The notes beneath the pieces are model-generated. The model ran no database searches. It saw nothing but the letters and a program-made list of their open reading frames with translations, and was not told the DNA's origin. DNA of 64,000 nt from Jacaranda mimosifolia (Eukaryota > Streptophyta > Magnoliopsida > Lamiales > Bignoniaceae), in NCBI GenBank assembly GCA_018894105.1, contig CM032131.1:4180501-4244500 (forward strand), written 5' to 3'. Position 1 is the stretch's first letter, and each line of letters begins with the position of its first letter. The translations under genes were made by a program, and so were the position numbers. Positions 22,458 to 37,309 of this stretch are shown here, piece by piece.

Positions 22458-24598
22458 TAAAACCTCAACTTTCCTACTTAAATTAAACCAACGGATCAAA
22501 ACATCAACCTAACACTTTTATCATGTCTTATTTTTTCTTTTAAAGAATAATAATAATAAAAAAAAAGGAATCTTAGCAGAGGGATAAAATCGCAATTCCA
22601 TGTATAAGATGCACAAGACACATATGGAGCATGTTGGAGCTGAAATATTAAATTGGTTTTGGAGAAAGGTGTCCTACCACCTACCTGCTCAAACAAGGGA
22701 TGTCAGATAACAGGTATTAACTTTGTTTTGACTTTCCTGTCCTCATCATACCTACTCTCTTAAATAGTAATTTATCCCCAACAAAGATTCTGAGATTGAT
22801 TTTTTAATTTATTATTTATAGTAATTATTATTATCATTGTGTTCTCTTTGTATGAATCGTACTAGTAAACTATCCAGAGTGTTACATATGCATCGGATTT
22901 TATTTTATTTTATTTTATTTTTGCTCAAGATCAAGTGAACGCGTGTACGTAATACATACACGAGCCACGAATTTTTGGCTTTACTTGCAATTGATGAACT
23001 TTGAGTGTTGATCTAAAAAAAACTTTATGTAAGTATACTATTTGTGACAATCTGTTACATATCTTAAAATATATTTATACATCATTAGCGCATTCATTCA
23101 AAAGTCTTCATTTTTCTTAAAAATGATAATCCAGTTAGTTTGATCTTTTACCTATTTATTTATACTATTTTGAAAAAGAAAACACTTTTGCATCTAATAT
23201 GACAATTATTTTTGAGTAATTACTTAAATTGTCCCTTAATCTATCCAAATATTAAAAAGTATAATTCATTTTGAAGGACAAAATAAGGAATTCAGTGGTT
23301 TGGATATCAAGTTATAATATTTCAAATTTAACCTCATAGAAATTACTTAATACAATCAATTCAATATGGTCATAAATATAATTTTAATAAATCCCATTAA
23401 TCCACCATTTTATACTCCATATTATCCACTAAATCATTTCAAAACCACTTCCCACAGTTATTAGATTTCTTCCTCCAATTGACATCTTAAACCCAAAACT
23501 AAAAATTAAAACTTCATTGTCGTTGTGTGAAAGGGTGTTGCCTTCGTTTTTGCCTACACCATAGGTTTGATTTTATTCTATTTTTTGTTTCTTTTCTTTT
23601 GTGTTCTTTTTAATTATCTGAATAACTTTTTGTTCTTTTTTTATGTGCAGAGAAAAATATAAATCCAGCACCATATTTTTCTTTCAGGTTTGATTTCTAT
23701 TCTTTTTTATTTTTTTCTATTCTTTTTAACAGTGTGATTAACTTTTTTGTCCTCTTTTTTTGTGTACAGAAAAATGCAAATCTAGCACCACATTTTTCTA
23801 TCAGATTTGATTTCTATATATTCTTTTTTGTTTCTTTTTTTGTGTTCTCTTCGAAAGTGTCATTAATCTTTTTGGTCTTCTTTTTCTCGGAGAAAAATAC
23901 AGGTCCAGTGTTATATTATTTTAGGTATAATTTTATATCATTTTTCATTCAAAAAGTGATGAACAAGAAAAATATTTCATGAAAAAATTTCAAGGCTGCC
24001 TAGAAGAAGTTTGGATGACTGTCATCTTCTGCTGGTTTCTTGACATATTTTTGTATTTTATGCGCACAAAAAATGCATGCATTGACTACTAGTATTATAT
24101 AAAAGAGAAATAATTTGAACATACATAAAATCACAATTACCTCTTGATATACTAAATTTTAAACTAATAATTATATTCTTAAGTTTTAATTTAATTTAAA
24201 AAATGTCTTACTCGGTATGAGATGGCAAAACTCAGATAATATGATTAAAACATAATTAAAAACTTATAAAATATGCAGACAATTTTACATACCCCATATT
24301 TTTTTGAAGTCTTAACATAAAAATTGTTTGTCAATGAGTTTAAATCAATCAATAATCAATACTGTATGTTATTCAGTATGCTTATTATTAAGCCTATGTT
24401 ATTTTTAGTTTATATAATATAATAACTTGAATATTTTTTTATTTATAAATACAATTAGCATTAATATAAAGTTAATTATATTTAGTAAATGGATAGTTTT
24501 TTGTCAAACATGTTTGTGGTGGTTCTTCAATAATTTTTTTTCCCTAAAACAGAGAAACTGATCTCCAGTCTAACCAATTCTAGTGGAATTATAGTAAT
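22458..24598. other. Intergenic DNA
   Basis: No supported gene. It contains a TTTTA-repeat run near 22895-22920 and a T-rich tandem repeat (23545-23950). The frame at 23734-23982 is composed of that repeat. The remainder is A/T-rich and unassigned. Confidence 0.5.
23545..23950 (+). repeat. T-rich tandem repeat, about 120-bp unit
   Basis: The unit is a pyrimidine tract, then GTGCAG or a variant, then GAAAAATA..AATCCAGCACCA, and then a GGTTTGATTTCTATTC-like word. The CAG-GAAAAAT junction recurs near 23647, 23768 and 23890. The last unit is more diverged. Each unit resembles a 3' splice site, but there is no open frame shared among units. Confidence 0.6.
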
Positions 24599-24929
24599 TA
24601 CTAGGGATGTTCACAAGTCGGGTTGAGTTGGGTTTGTAAGAAAAATTGGTTCGAACCAATTAAATTTAATCGGGTTGGTTTGGGTTGAGTTTCATGGAAT
24701 TAGATTGCCAGACTCGAACCAAACTAATCCAATTTAGTTCGGGCTGGTTCAAGTCAAGTAGTTGAGTACATCTCTTTTTTTTTTTTTTTTTTAATTTTAT
24801 CTTTTCAAAAATTGGATAATATTATGATTATATATTTTCAATTAATGAAATAATTAAAAATTCAATTTTAAGTAGGTAAAATATTGAAACTAGTGTACTA
24901 CATGACCAAAACCCAACAATTGTCCAATT

Positions 24930-24961
<32 letters not shown>

Positions 24962-25464
24962 AAAGCACCGACTGCAATTTCTTTGGGAAAAAATTGGCAA
25001 GCTCCATCTATATCTAAATTAAAACTGAATAGATGGTCTACATAAACAATATTAGCATTAATCCTATCAAGATAATCATATTATTCTCAAAATATTTATT
25101 AAAACTCAAAAGCACATAGTATTGCACCTGGACGCCACAATTTATAATTGTTATAAATTATCTCCTTCTTTTATCACAAGCCATAATTAATAATACAAAA
25201 TCCCAAATCCAAGTCTAAGTTGAACATTGAATATAAATATAAATAAAATTCATAATTTAAAAAAATATTTATTTTAATTAAATCATTGGATCAGGTCAAG
25301 TTAGGTAAGTGAATATGAAATCCAAGAACCGAACCAAATGTAATTGAATTTGATCGAATTTTACCCAATCAAACCCAATTACCGGACCCAAACCAAACTA
25401 ATTAGATTGATTCAATTTGAATTGTTGGGTTCATCGAATCGAATTTATCCGATGAACAACCCTA
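24599..25464. mobile_element. hAT MITE
   Basis: The left end is TAGGGATGTTCACAAGTCGGG (from 24602) and the right end, complemented, TAGGGTTGTTCATCGG. The interior is rich in GGTTTGGGTT/AACCAAAC words in both orientations. ATAGTAAT before the element and ATAGTAAC after it (25465-25472) agree at seven of eight positions if the left border is set at 24599. An AAG microsatellite sits at 24932-24964. There is no coding sequence. Confidence 0.75.
24932..24964. repeat. (AAG)n microsatellite
   Basis: About eleven AAG units inside the hAT MITE. Confidence 0.9.
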
Positions 25465-26201
25465 ATAGTAACAAATCGATCCTTTTCAAATTCACTATTA
25501 GTAGTTCTTCAAAAAAAAAAATAAAAAAATGCCACTATTACTAGTAAATCAGTTCTCTTATAATCAATTTTCCAATAGTTAGATAGAAGAAAACCATTAA
25601 AGCAATCATAAGAATAATCCAAGAAATGAAATTCTTTGGCTAAAGCAAGGAAAAAGACAAAAAGAAAATAATAAGATCCCATGGACTGATCTCACGGTCA
25701 ACTCTTCATCATTTTTAACTGTCACATATTGGATTGTTAATCATTTTGGGCTTGAAAAAATAGCAAAATAAAGGTGTTATAATCAACACATTTTCTTCAA
25801 GGTATCTTATTCACTGTTAAGTTTGAAAGTTTGAAAAGTAGTCAATAATTCTTTTCTCTTGAAAATTAAAAAAAAAGAAAGATTTTTGCAGCTAAAATCC
25901 ACAATCCAAATGCAAGAAAGTATTCTCCAAACTTTGGTATTTCACTTGGTTTCTCAAGGGTTTGGGCCCAAATATTTCTTTATTAATTTAATTTAAATTA
26001 ATTTGATTAGTTTGGATAATTTTCTCTTTTTGTATTTATACATGCATATGTGCACCTTAAGTCATTGAAATTGGAACTCCAAACCTCACACAAAAATATT
26101 TAGGGAAAATACTATCTGATCAATTGTTTACTGTGGATTAGTTCTCAAATTAAGTGAATATCTAGTAATCACAGCAAGTATTAATTCTCATTCAAACAAG
26201 A
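25465..26201. other. Intergenic DNA, possible promoter of the frame at 26202
   Basis: AT-rich with no element found. A TATTTATA word near 26033 lies about 165 bp before the ATG at 26202 and could be a TATA box. Confidence 0.35.
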
Positions 26202-26510
26202 ATGATTTGTGTTTTCCATTTGACAAGTCTTTTCCAATTTCTCTTGAGTCTTGTCTGTGTGACGAGTCTTTCCCCTTGTTTGCTGATAAGTTTTTTAGTC
26301 TCTGGTTATTTATCTTTTCCTAATCAATTCTGCCGATTGTTTTACGTTTTTGAGGATGGATCATCTTGTGGATCAATGAGCCAGGATTATTTTAGGAGAG
26401 GGAGAGGAAGAGGAAGAGGAAGAGGAAGGAGGAGTGATTCTAGAGGATCAAGAAAAAGAAACAACAGTTCAACCTCAGTATTGCCTGGTTGGCCGCCCAC
26501 TAACAGTTAA
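26202..26510 (+). CDS. Unrecognised small frame: hydrophobic N-terminus, RG repeat, possible secreted peptide
   Basis: The 102-residue frame starts with about 35 hydrophobic residues that could act as a signal peptide or membrane anchor. A Cys-containing stretch follows, then an RGRGRGRGR run at about residues 66-76, a basic Ser-rich segment, and a C-terminus ending VLPGWPPTNS. I do not recognise the family. Basic precursors with a Pro-rich C-terminus are typical of secreted signalling peptides, but no known peptide signature (CLE, CEP, IDA, RGF, PSK) is present. The RG part comes from a purine-rich AGAGGAAG repeat and may be low-complexity chance. A TATA-like word lies upstream. Confidence 0.35.
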   Translation: MICVFHLTSLFQFLLSLVCVTSLSPCLLISFLVSGYLSFPNQFCRLFYVFEDGSSCGSMSQDYFRRGRGRGRGRGRRSDSRGSRKRNNSSTSVLPGWPPTNS

Positions 26511-28137
26511 TCATATATATCAATTTTCTCGCATTCAAAAACGCAATGGCCGCCGTATGGCAATCGGTAAAATGAGTTTTGTGTTAGGGAACTAAACGCC
26601 TACACCTACCTATTCTATTTCTTTCATGTTTCGGATATGCAACAAATTCTAACTATGTGCTGGGAGACTTTTTGTCAAATATAATGATCTAATTACGTAC
26701 GTTCAACTTGGTCTGATTCCTTTTTCTTATGTTCTTTATTAGAGAATTACGATTTCTGCATAAATAATTTGATTTGTTGAAGACTTGCATCATGAGTACT
26801 CATTAATTAATTTAATCATCAAATTACTTTTAGTAATCTCCTGTTGGAATAATTGTTTAGCAGATTACAGGCGCAAATAATCATTCAATACCAAAAAAAT
26901 AATGTAAGTAAATGTAATTAGCCCAAAGTTTCATCAAGAACCAGGTCTTAGTCTTAGACACCACATGAAGAATGAGTTTACTGTATGAAGAAACAAAATA
27001 ATCGAACTGCACTTTTAATGACTCTAATTATTAATGACGTGATTTAAAATATACATCCAATACCAAGTTATTAATGACTCACAGTTGAATACATTGCTTG
27101 AGTAATTTCTTACACACTCAAAATTATTTATTTTGATGCTTCATATAAGTAAAGGTTATGAGTTGATAGATAATTATCGTTAAAAAACACACTAATCCAT
27201 GACTTTTTATTAAGAAAAATAAAAATAACGATAGTGGCGTACTCAATCTATGTATGATATTTTTTTGATTTCACTTCTGTTTTGAATTTAATAGTGAAAA
27301 TGACTTGAACAAAATTAAGAGAAAAAGTGAAACAAAAATTATTGAAAAAAAAAAGCACCTTGACAAGTTCTACATAAAGGCAAACTCATACAACTTGATT
27401 GATGCAGTAATCAAGCTTACTACAAGATTTTTGAGATAAACCTCTGTAAGAGAGTATTATGATGGTTCAACTAGTTACCTTCGAGCAATCACCTATCTCA
27501 AAACCTCTTCAATAAAAACTACTCCAAGACCACTTCCTACGTACTTGTTCACTATTGTGGAGAAGGAAAAGGGGCCCCAAGCAAGATTACATGAATCAGT
27601 ACTCATCCGAATTTTTTCACAAAGTCCCCCATGCATGCCATTATATATATAGTAGAGCCTCAACCACAAGAGGTTCATGGACTTGTTTGAATTGCTAACG
27701 TGCATAGAGAAGTACATTTGAATTGATGAGGAGACCACGAAAAATTTAAGCTGAACAACAAATCAAGGGAAAGAGTAGATAGGAACCTACTGATCAATGG
27801 AATAACAGAGAAGAGGAGAGCCTTCCTAACAAGTTCCTCCATTATGCATCACTGAATGCCCTCCCTGAAAAATCATAGTCCTTAAGATGGCAGGGAAAGA
27901 AGGCTACCTAAATTTGCGGTTTAACTTGACTTATATGTATGATATCTTTTATATAGAAAATAACAAGACAACTTCAAGTTAAATCTCTACTTTCAATCTA
28001 CATCATCAAAACATATGCAATTTGAATAACGAATACATTATTAACTACACAATCTGAAAGAAAGAATATGAAATGAAGAATAAAGATCTGAATTATGTAA
28101 TTAAAAAAAAAAAAATGTAAAAGAAACCAATTAACAG
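26511..28137. other. Intergenic DNA and 3' flank of peroxidase copy 1
   Basis: No gene recognised. The stretch nearest 28137 is the 3' untranslated part of peroxidase copy 1: the 28030-28137 sequence is similar to the region after the coding sequence of copy 2 (39516-39600). The frame at 27493-27738 has no family signature. Confidence 0.5.
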
Positions 28138-29427
<1,290 letters not shown>

Positions 29428-29450
29428 CTAAGAAGGGATGTTGGCGCTGA

Positions 29451-29457
29451 ATTTATA
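29451..29457 (-). promoter_or_regulatory. TATA box of peroxidase copy 1
   Basis: TATAAAT on the minus strand in the context CTATAAATTC, about 110 bp before the expected start codon. The same word in the same context occurs at the same distance upstream of copy 2 (32747-32753). Confidence 0.65.
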
Positions 29458-32044
29458 GATGTCATAATGCACTTGGCTCATGAGGAAGCTTCACTTTGGA
29501 ATTGGCTTAGGTCACCAATATACGCTGTTACATGGTATTTTGGGTTGACGCCATGACTTTTTCTTATGCCCATTTGTTGAAAAGTTCTTCACTTATAGAG
29601 GTATATATCCACTTGTCTCCAAGAAGGTGGTATGTCTTTTGAGGAAAGTTCCCTATGACATGCCACTTAGATCAGGTCAATCATCCCACACACAAATTGC
29701 TACTGTCTAACGACTAATAATTAATGAAGTTTTCTGATCAAATCATACTTCCTCCATCTCAAATTTATTTTCTCTAATTTTTTAATATTATGAAATTGTA
29801 AGACTTCATTTTTTAATGATCTCCACCCCCCAACCGAAAAAAAAAAAACACCCCCAAAAAAATATGAAATATATATATTTCTAGTTAGAAGGAAAAAATA
29901 AAATCGTAGAATGCCACGGACTCTTCTAATGAAACATAATAATACTGCATAAGTTCGATAAATTTTATTTTTGAAACTCTCATTTAAAGTAGACCTATTT
30001 TTTAGGGGATCTGAATATTTAGACAGAGAGCACATAATAGAGGACATTTCCATCCAATCCCTAATTATAAGTCGGGTATTATCATCATCAAATTAGGATG
30101 TAATGAAGCTGAGACAAGTTTGAGGAAGAATTTCATGTTTGAGTTTGTCTAGCCTAATATCAAAATTTGAATTTAACTTGATGAAAACTTGAATTTAACT
30201 TAATTAAATTCAAATTGTTAAGTGAATTTTAAACATTGCAAGCTAGATATCAAGCTTGAATTCGACCTCGACCTCGAACTCGAAACAAAACAGTAATATA
30301 ATATATATTTATTAATAAAAGAAAAGAGAAAATTAGATTATATACTCCTCGCAACCCTCAAGATTAAATACAGACAACTTGATATCGATTTAAAATAGAA
30401 ATTAAAATCGATTAAACTCGTGTACTCGAGATAGCTCGAACTCAACTCATTTACACCCCTAATTAATTGCCTATGATATTATATGTTCACAGAAAGAGAC
30501 CACGGAAAGAAGAATTGATGATAAATCTTCAGAAACCTGAATGAAAATAAGCATTGGTTTGGCTTCGTTAGAATTAATACTATAGACTAAGCTTACCAGA
30601 GAGGACAGCTTTGTTGGACAATTCAAAAGTATAATCCAGCTCTATTAGACCTAAGTCAAGTCGACCTCTAGATTTTAATTAGAATTATGCCAAAGTTTGG
30701 GTAGATCGCGCTATAGTTAAATGAATTCCAAAATTAAAGTAATAATTTTTATTTATAGAACTTCAATTTAAATTTTGAAAGTAATATTTCATATACATAA
30801 AGTCAAAGAAATTCTACGTTTTACAATATTTGACCCCAAAATTTAAGTTTTGATCTCCGATCACACCTCTCTTCAAAACTACGTACTAGTACTTTTTCAT
30901 GTATAAAATTATACTTTACAAAAGATCAAATGTCAAAGCTTGAGTTTTGATCTTTTTCTTTTTACTTTTTTTTTATTTTCTATTCCCAAAATGGCGATAT
31001 CGTTATCCTTTTGTGAATAATTATTTAATAAAAATATTTATACATTAATAACTTTTATATATTTCTTTAAGAAAATTATTAGTTAAAAATATATAACTAG
31101 ATAGTGTTAATATCACTTTTAACATTATTTAAATTATATCAGTCAATATATACATTCTTCATCTTATTAGGCGCCCTGTTATATAGCTAGAATGTCTTTA
31201 TTACATTTTTAAAATTTAATTTAAAAAAAATCATTGAAGAATCCATGATTTTTTATCTATTTATATTTATTTTTAATCATTTCAAAGAGTTATGAATATA
31301 GTCTCATATTATATATATATATATCATTACACATTCTAATTGTCCAATTTGACAAGCGTGTTATTAAACTCCTAATTATCTTATTTACTTAATTTTTGTT
31401 TTTATTTTTTATAACTTTTAATACTTTTATTTTTCTTTTTATTTTGATAAAACCCACAGACACATCTTCATTTATTTGTTAACTATTCTTAAAGTTGCAT
31501 GAATATGATCAATGCTTCAACAATTTAATTTATATTTTAATCTTTTAGAGGTGCGTATTTAATCTCATTTCTATTTATTTTTTATTTTTATTTTCATAAT
31601 AATTTTCAATATTTTAATATTTTTATTAGATTACTAAAAAATATGTATAAATAAAATATAAAATTATATAAAAATAAGTAATAATTAAAGAAGTTGATAC
31701 ATATATAATATTAAACGTTTATACAGTATTTTTTTAAAAGTATCAAATTCTTTTATTTTTGGAGGATAATTTTATCAAAGGAAAATATAGGTTCATTTCT
31801 AATGAATATAGAGTAGTTAAACCTATGGGGTAGGGAAGAAATTACTAAACTCATATTTTCGAGAATAACAATTCCCATAAAAATGAAGATTCTCATCTTT
31901 AAATTATCAAGATATGGTTTTAGGAATGCATTTGAATACCATTCCATTTCTATTTCATTCTTGTATATATATATATCAATCATCCTAATAGTATTGTAGC
32001 GACTATTTTTTTAATCAAAAATTCAAATTTCAGGGAATTAATGT
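29458..32044. other. Intergenic spacer between divergent peroxidases
   Basis: The 3.4-kb space contains the promoters at each end, a hAT MITE fragment (30060-30456), and otherwise A/T-rich DNA. Short frames at 29721-30053 and 31753-31983 have no recognisable family and look like chance. Confidence 0.5.
30060..30456. mobile_element. hAT MITE fragment
   Basis: The right end, complemented, reads TAGGGGTGTAAATGAGTTGAGTTCGAGC, a typical hAT MITE terminus. The interior has TCGACC, CTCGAA and TCGAGC words in both orientations. The left end (near GTCGGGTATT) lacks the TAGGGGTG start and no duplication was found, so this copy is probably truncated on the left. Confidence 0.5.
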
Positions 32045-32300
32045 CACTACAAGAGAAAGGTTGACAAAGGAATGCTTGTTTTAATCTATCATTCTAATTT
32101 TTAGAAATTTAATAGTACAAAAATAGTGTGTAAGTTGTCACAATTGACAGTTGTGTGTCGTTAATTATCAATTATAACAACTATTATTGTCACTCATAAA
32201 TGACACAAAAAGTACTCATCATCATTTAAAATATATTTTAATGATAATTCTTATATTATCATTTACTTTATCAGTAATATCTTTTTTGAAAGTGTCTCAA
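32045..32300 (+). mobile_element. CACTA left-end fragment
   Basis: Starts CACTACAAGAGAAAGGTTGA, a CACTA terminus, followed by GTCACAATTGACAG, TGTCACTCATAAATGACAC and similar short inverted words. No matching right end was found before the peroxidase promoter, so this is a truncated or very diverged copy. The frame at 32187-32381 lies in it and has no family signature. Confidence 0.5.
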
Positions 32301-32746
32301 AAACTAAATCTGAAAAAAGGTGTAGATAAAAGCCTGAATAATTATAATATTATGAATTTTCTACAATACTTTGGTAATTAATGTACACTCAAATGCTTTA
32401 CTCAAAAGAAATGCTAGCTAGCTTTAAACTCTTTTGTCAACTCAGTCAACGTATTGTTTTGTTATCTCTGCAATTGCAACTTGTATATGTGCGGGAAGGA
32501 ATTTACAAAAATACCAAAATCAAGTGGTATATATGATTGACCAAAGAATTTTCCTCGGTACTTGATAATGAAACTAACACAGAAGCCTCTACTTTTGTAT
32601 CATCAAAAAGTGAAGAAGTTTTCAACCAATGGACACAAGAAAGTTTCACGCTTCAACCCATAATTAATGAGATTCGATGACCTAAGACAATGCCAAGATA
32701 GATTAATGGATGGTGCTTCCACCTCAAGAATGAACAAGCTCTATTC

Positions 32747-32753
32747 TATAAAT
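32747..32753 (+). promoter_or_regulatory. TATA box of peroxidase copy 2
   Basis: TATAAAT, 110 bp before the ATG at 32857. It matches the position and context of the TATA box of copy 1. Confidence 0.65.
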
Positions 32754-32838
32754 TCATTCCCATAATCCCAGCCTTTTCATCAATCACCCAAACATACACA
32801 CGTACAGTAGAAACAAATTAACCAAATCTCATCAATAA

Positions 32839-33354
<516 letters not shown>

Positions 33355-33662
33355 TAAGAGTTAAATCTGAAATGATATTGATAACAGGTGGGAGGTCCAT
33401 CATGGAGTGTAAAGCTTGGGAAAAGAGATCTACAACGGCGGCTAGTCATTCTATAGCGAAGGCGGATCTCCCCAGTCCTTTGTAGGTTTGGATGAGCTCA
33501 TTTCTGCCTTTGCTAGAAAGGTTCTAAGTGCAAGGCCAAGGGACATGGTGGCCTTATCAGGTACTTAAAGATTTTATTTTTAATTAAGATTACAGCATAT
33601 AATCATCTGTCCATTATTTACTTATAAGTCGATAATATATTTGTATTAACGTGCAGGATCCC

Positions 33663-33826
33663 TATCAAGTATCAGAGCTCATGCAGTAGAAATGATGAGA
33701 CCTCATTTTTGAGATTTGGATGGGGAGAGGAAAAAATTGATTTATGTGAAAAGAGAAGAAAGATACAGAAAGTTTATAGCTAGGCCATCTATTTATAGAG
33801 GACGTGTCAGTTTTGGAGTCAAGTAG
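33663..33826 (-). repeat. Truncated 3' LTR of the exon-3 Copia element
   Basis: This matches the outer 164 bp of the 5' LTR but lacks about 100 bp at the side facing the internal region. The RNase H reading frame ends immediately at the break, in the TTGACTCC word that both LTRs share. A deletion therefore removed the polypurine tract and LTR start. Confidence 0.8.
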
Positions 33827-33829
33827 CGT

Positions 33830-35572
33830 CTTGGTGGAGGTCTGCCAAACCCAACTTGGAGGACAAGTGCTCAAACTAAGGAGCCCCCAAAGATTTGGTG
33901 AAGATGTCTGCGATCTGGGATCTGCTGGGAACATGTTGGGTGGAGATAAAAGCCTGCTTCAACTGATTTCGAACAATATGGCAATCAATTTCCAAGTGCT
34001 TGGTTCGTTCATGGAATACTAGGTTTGCAGCGATGTGTAACGCAGCCTTATTATCACAGTGTAGAGGAATTAGGAGTTGAATTGAAATGCAAAAGTCTAC
34101 TAATACGAATGATATCCAGCGTAACTCACAAACTGTGGCAGCCATGCTGCGGTATTCAGCCTCCACAGAGGACTTGGAGACGGTAGTTTGCTTCTTGGTT
34201 TTCCAGGAAATGAGAGACTCTCATAGGAATATGCAATAGCCCGTGAGGGAGACCTTCTACTATCACGGCAAGATGCGGAATCAGCATCACAATATGCATT
34301 GAGGTTCAAGTTGTTACCAGCTGCAAGAAATAGCCCTTTAGACGGACATCCCTTCACATACCTCAGAACGTGTAGAGCTGCATTCTAGTGTGATTGCCTG
34401 GGCTCTCCAACAAACTAGCTTAGCTGCTGAACTGCATAAGTAATATTCGGTCATGTCATATTTAGATACAACAGTCTCTCCATCAGCCTTCTATACCTGT
34501 TAGCTTTTGAAAATGGTGATCCTTCATTCATGCTCATCGGTTGTCCCTTAGGTAGTGGGGTTTTGGTTGGCTTGGTACCAAGGAGCCCCATGTCCTTTAA
34601 TATGTCTAAGACATATTTTCTCTGATTCAGGAATACTACATTAGCACCCCTAGCAATCTCAATCCCCAAGAAGTACTTGGCATACCCCAAGTCTTTGATA
34701 GTGAATTTGTCATCCAAAAAGGTCTTGATTTTGGCAATCTCCTGTTCATTGTTTTCGGTTATAAGCACATCATCGACATAGATAATAAGTGCTAGAAAAT
34801 AATCCTCACTAGCCTTAACAAACAAATAATGGTCATTCTCTGACTGCTTAAAGCTATAGTGTTGCAGTTGTAAACTCAATTCATGATTCCATTCTCTTGA
34901 GGCTTGCTTGAGACCATACAACGATTTCACCAATCTACAAACCTGTCCTTGTCTTGCCTTGCTATACCCTTCAGGTGGTGTCATATACACTTCTTCATGC
35001 AAATGCCTGTGCAAATAGGCATTGTTAATATCAAGATGGTGGATAGGCCATAACTTTGCACTGGCTAAGGCCATAAAAACTCTCACTATCACCAGCTTTG
35101 CTACAGGAGAGAATGAATCAAAATAGTCAACTCCCTCAACTTGGTTGTAGCCCTTGGAAACCAACCTTGCTTTGTAACTATCCATTGTGCCATCGGGTTG
35201 ATATTTTATCTTATACGCCCACCGACATCCTATTGCTTTCTTCCTTGCTGGAAGCTCGGTTAATCTCCAAGTTTGGTTTTATTCAAGGGCCTCCAACTCA
35301 TCTTGCATTGCTCTTATCCACCTTGGATCAAGACAAGCCAGCTTATGGGAACTTGGTTCTGAATCACTTGATACATGGGCCAAAAAATCCAAGTATTGAT
35401 GATGTATATTAGGGGATATATGATATGGATAAGTTCGGACAGAATATGTGGTTTTTCCAGGCAACACTGGGGATGAATACGATTCTGTAGTGGTGTTGTC
35501 ATACTGAATTGCACTAGATATGTAGTCATTCAACCAGGCTGGCCTTTGTTTGGTTCTAGTGCTTTGTCTCAT
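33830..35572 (-). pseudogene. Copia reverse transcriptase and RNase H remnants
   Basis: Reverse transcriptase runs from about 35340 to 34451 and retains the KARLVSKGYNQ, DINNAYLHR and SLYGLKQASREW blocks and an intact catalytic YVDD at 34769-34780. RNase H follows (34357-33830) with EAEYRSMA, HCDNKAA and KHLEIDCH blocks. Stops near 35278 and 34388 and a frame shift between the two domains disrupt the frame. RNase H ends right at the truncated 3' LTR. Confidence 0.87.
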
Positions 35573-35699
35573 ATGAGTTACTTGGTTATTTGGGACATTG
35601 GGAGGCTGAGAGTAGTTAATATCATGAATGGGATTTGAGCAAATATCATTGTTAATTTCTGGGGCTAAGGTGTCAGTTTCTAAGGATGTAAAGTCTTTA

Positions 35700-37100
35700 G
35701 ACTAGACATATGGTAATGAGACACAGTCAGGATCAAGAATATCTTTATAAGGAAAAATATCTTCATGAAATTTGACATCTCTAGATACTAAAACTTTATG
35801 AGATGACAAGTCATACACTTTATAGGCTTTCCGTCCTAGGCTATATCCAAGTAACACACATTTCATGGCTCTTGTCTCAAACTTATCTTTGTGAGGAAGG
35901 GTGTTGGTTACATAGCAAAGGCAGCCAAAAACTCTCAGGTTATCATATGATGGTTGCCGATTATAGAGCACTTCATAAGGTGTTTCCATTCAAGGATATT
36001 AGTGGAAGTTTATTGATAATATTGGTAGCCATAAGGATAAAATCCCCCAGAATTTCTTTGGCATGTTGGCTTGAAACATAAGGGCCCTAGCAACATGTAG
36101 AAGATGTTTATGCTTTCTGTCTATGGCTCCATTTTGTTGGGGAGTATAGGGACATGTTTTCTGATGGATTATTCCCTTTTTCAAGAATAGACTCTGGTAG
36201 GATTGGTTAGTAAACTCAGTCCCATTGTCTGATCTAATGACCTTGACTCTAGTTTCAAATTGGTTTTTCACTATTTTAAGGAATTGAGCTAGGATTTGCG
36301 GGGTTTAAGACTTATGGGAGATCAAGTATGTCCATGTGGCTTTGCTATAATCATCTACTATTGTAAGGAAGTAATATGCCCCACTCAAAGCCCTTATATG
36401 GTACCCACCCCATAGATCAACATGTATGAGCTGAAAATCTTTAATAGATCTAGTTTAGTTATTTGGAAAACTCATTCTTTGTTGTTTAGATAGCTGACAA
36501 ACATCACATGGAATGAAAGAAGCATCACTTTTATTTCCAATGAACTGTAAATGAGACATAACAGACATAGAGATGTGCCCAAGCCTTCTATGCCAAAGAT
36601 ACAAGGAACAATTTGAGTTTTTGTTTACAGGTTCAGAGTCAATGCAATTGTTACATAAAGAATGAGATATGGCTGATTTGGTTCAAGACTTTTGAGGAAG
36701 AAGGCGAGAATATTTGGATAGCATAGCCGAATTGAAACAACCGATATCTAGTACATACAGTCTACCAACAACTTTTCCAACTTCCAGAATCTCTCCAGTC
36801 ACCAGGTCCTACAATAGACAGTATGAGGGATGAAATAGGAACTTGATTAAGGCCTTTTCTAATAGCTTATTCACAGATAAGAGGTTGTATTTGAACTTTG
36901 GTGTATATAAGGTTTCTTCCAAAGTCAATTTGTTGGTGAGATGTACATTTCCTATATGATGTACATTTTTAGTTGAGCCATCAGGTAAGTAGACTACTGT
37001 TTTGGTTTTGATAGGTTCAAAGTTTTGAAGGATGTTTATATCACAACACATGTGACTTGAGGCCCCAGTATCAATGTTCCAACAACTAGATTCTAATGAG
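35700..37100 (-). pseudogene. Copia protease and integrase remnants
   Basis: The aspartic protease motif NIDTGASSH is encoded around 37055-37081 (DTG at 37064-37072). The integrase core spans about 36600-35700, with IRSDNGTEF and YTPQQNG (the second and third acidic-residue regions), then the conserved GCLCYV and KCVLLGYS blocks. Stops at about 36305 and 35990, and frame changes in the pre-integrase region, break it. Confidence 0.82.
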
Positions 37101-37309
37101 CTGAATAATTGAAAGCAAAATGGTGTAAGATGTTACCTGCGGGATCATAGAAGTGTGCCACATTTGTATCAGCCATTCCTTTCCCTTTCATCATCTTACT
37201 AAGCTCATGCAGTATCAGACTTTAGATTCTAGTACTCAAATCTGCAGTCAATGCACTTTCGTTGCCCCCTTGACACTTCTCTCCTACCTCAGCCAAGTTA
37301 GCCACGTGT

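Noticed and set aside
34100..36081. Plus-strand frames within the exon-3 Copia element
   Set aside because: They are antisense to Copia pol, whose domain blocks are clear on the minus strand.
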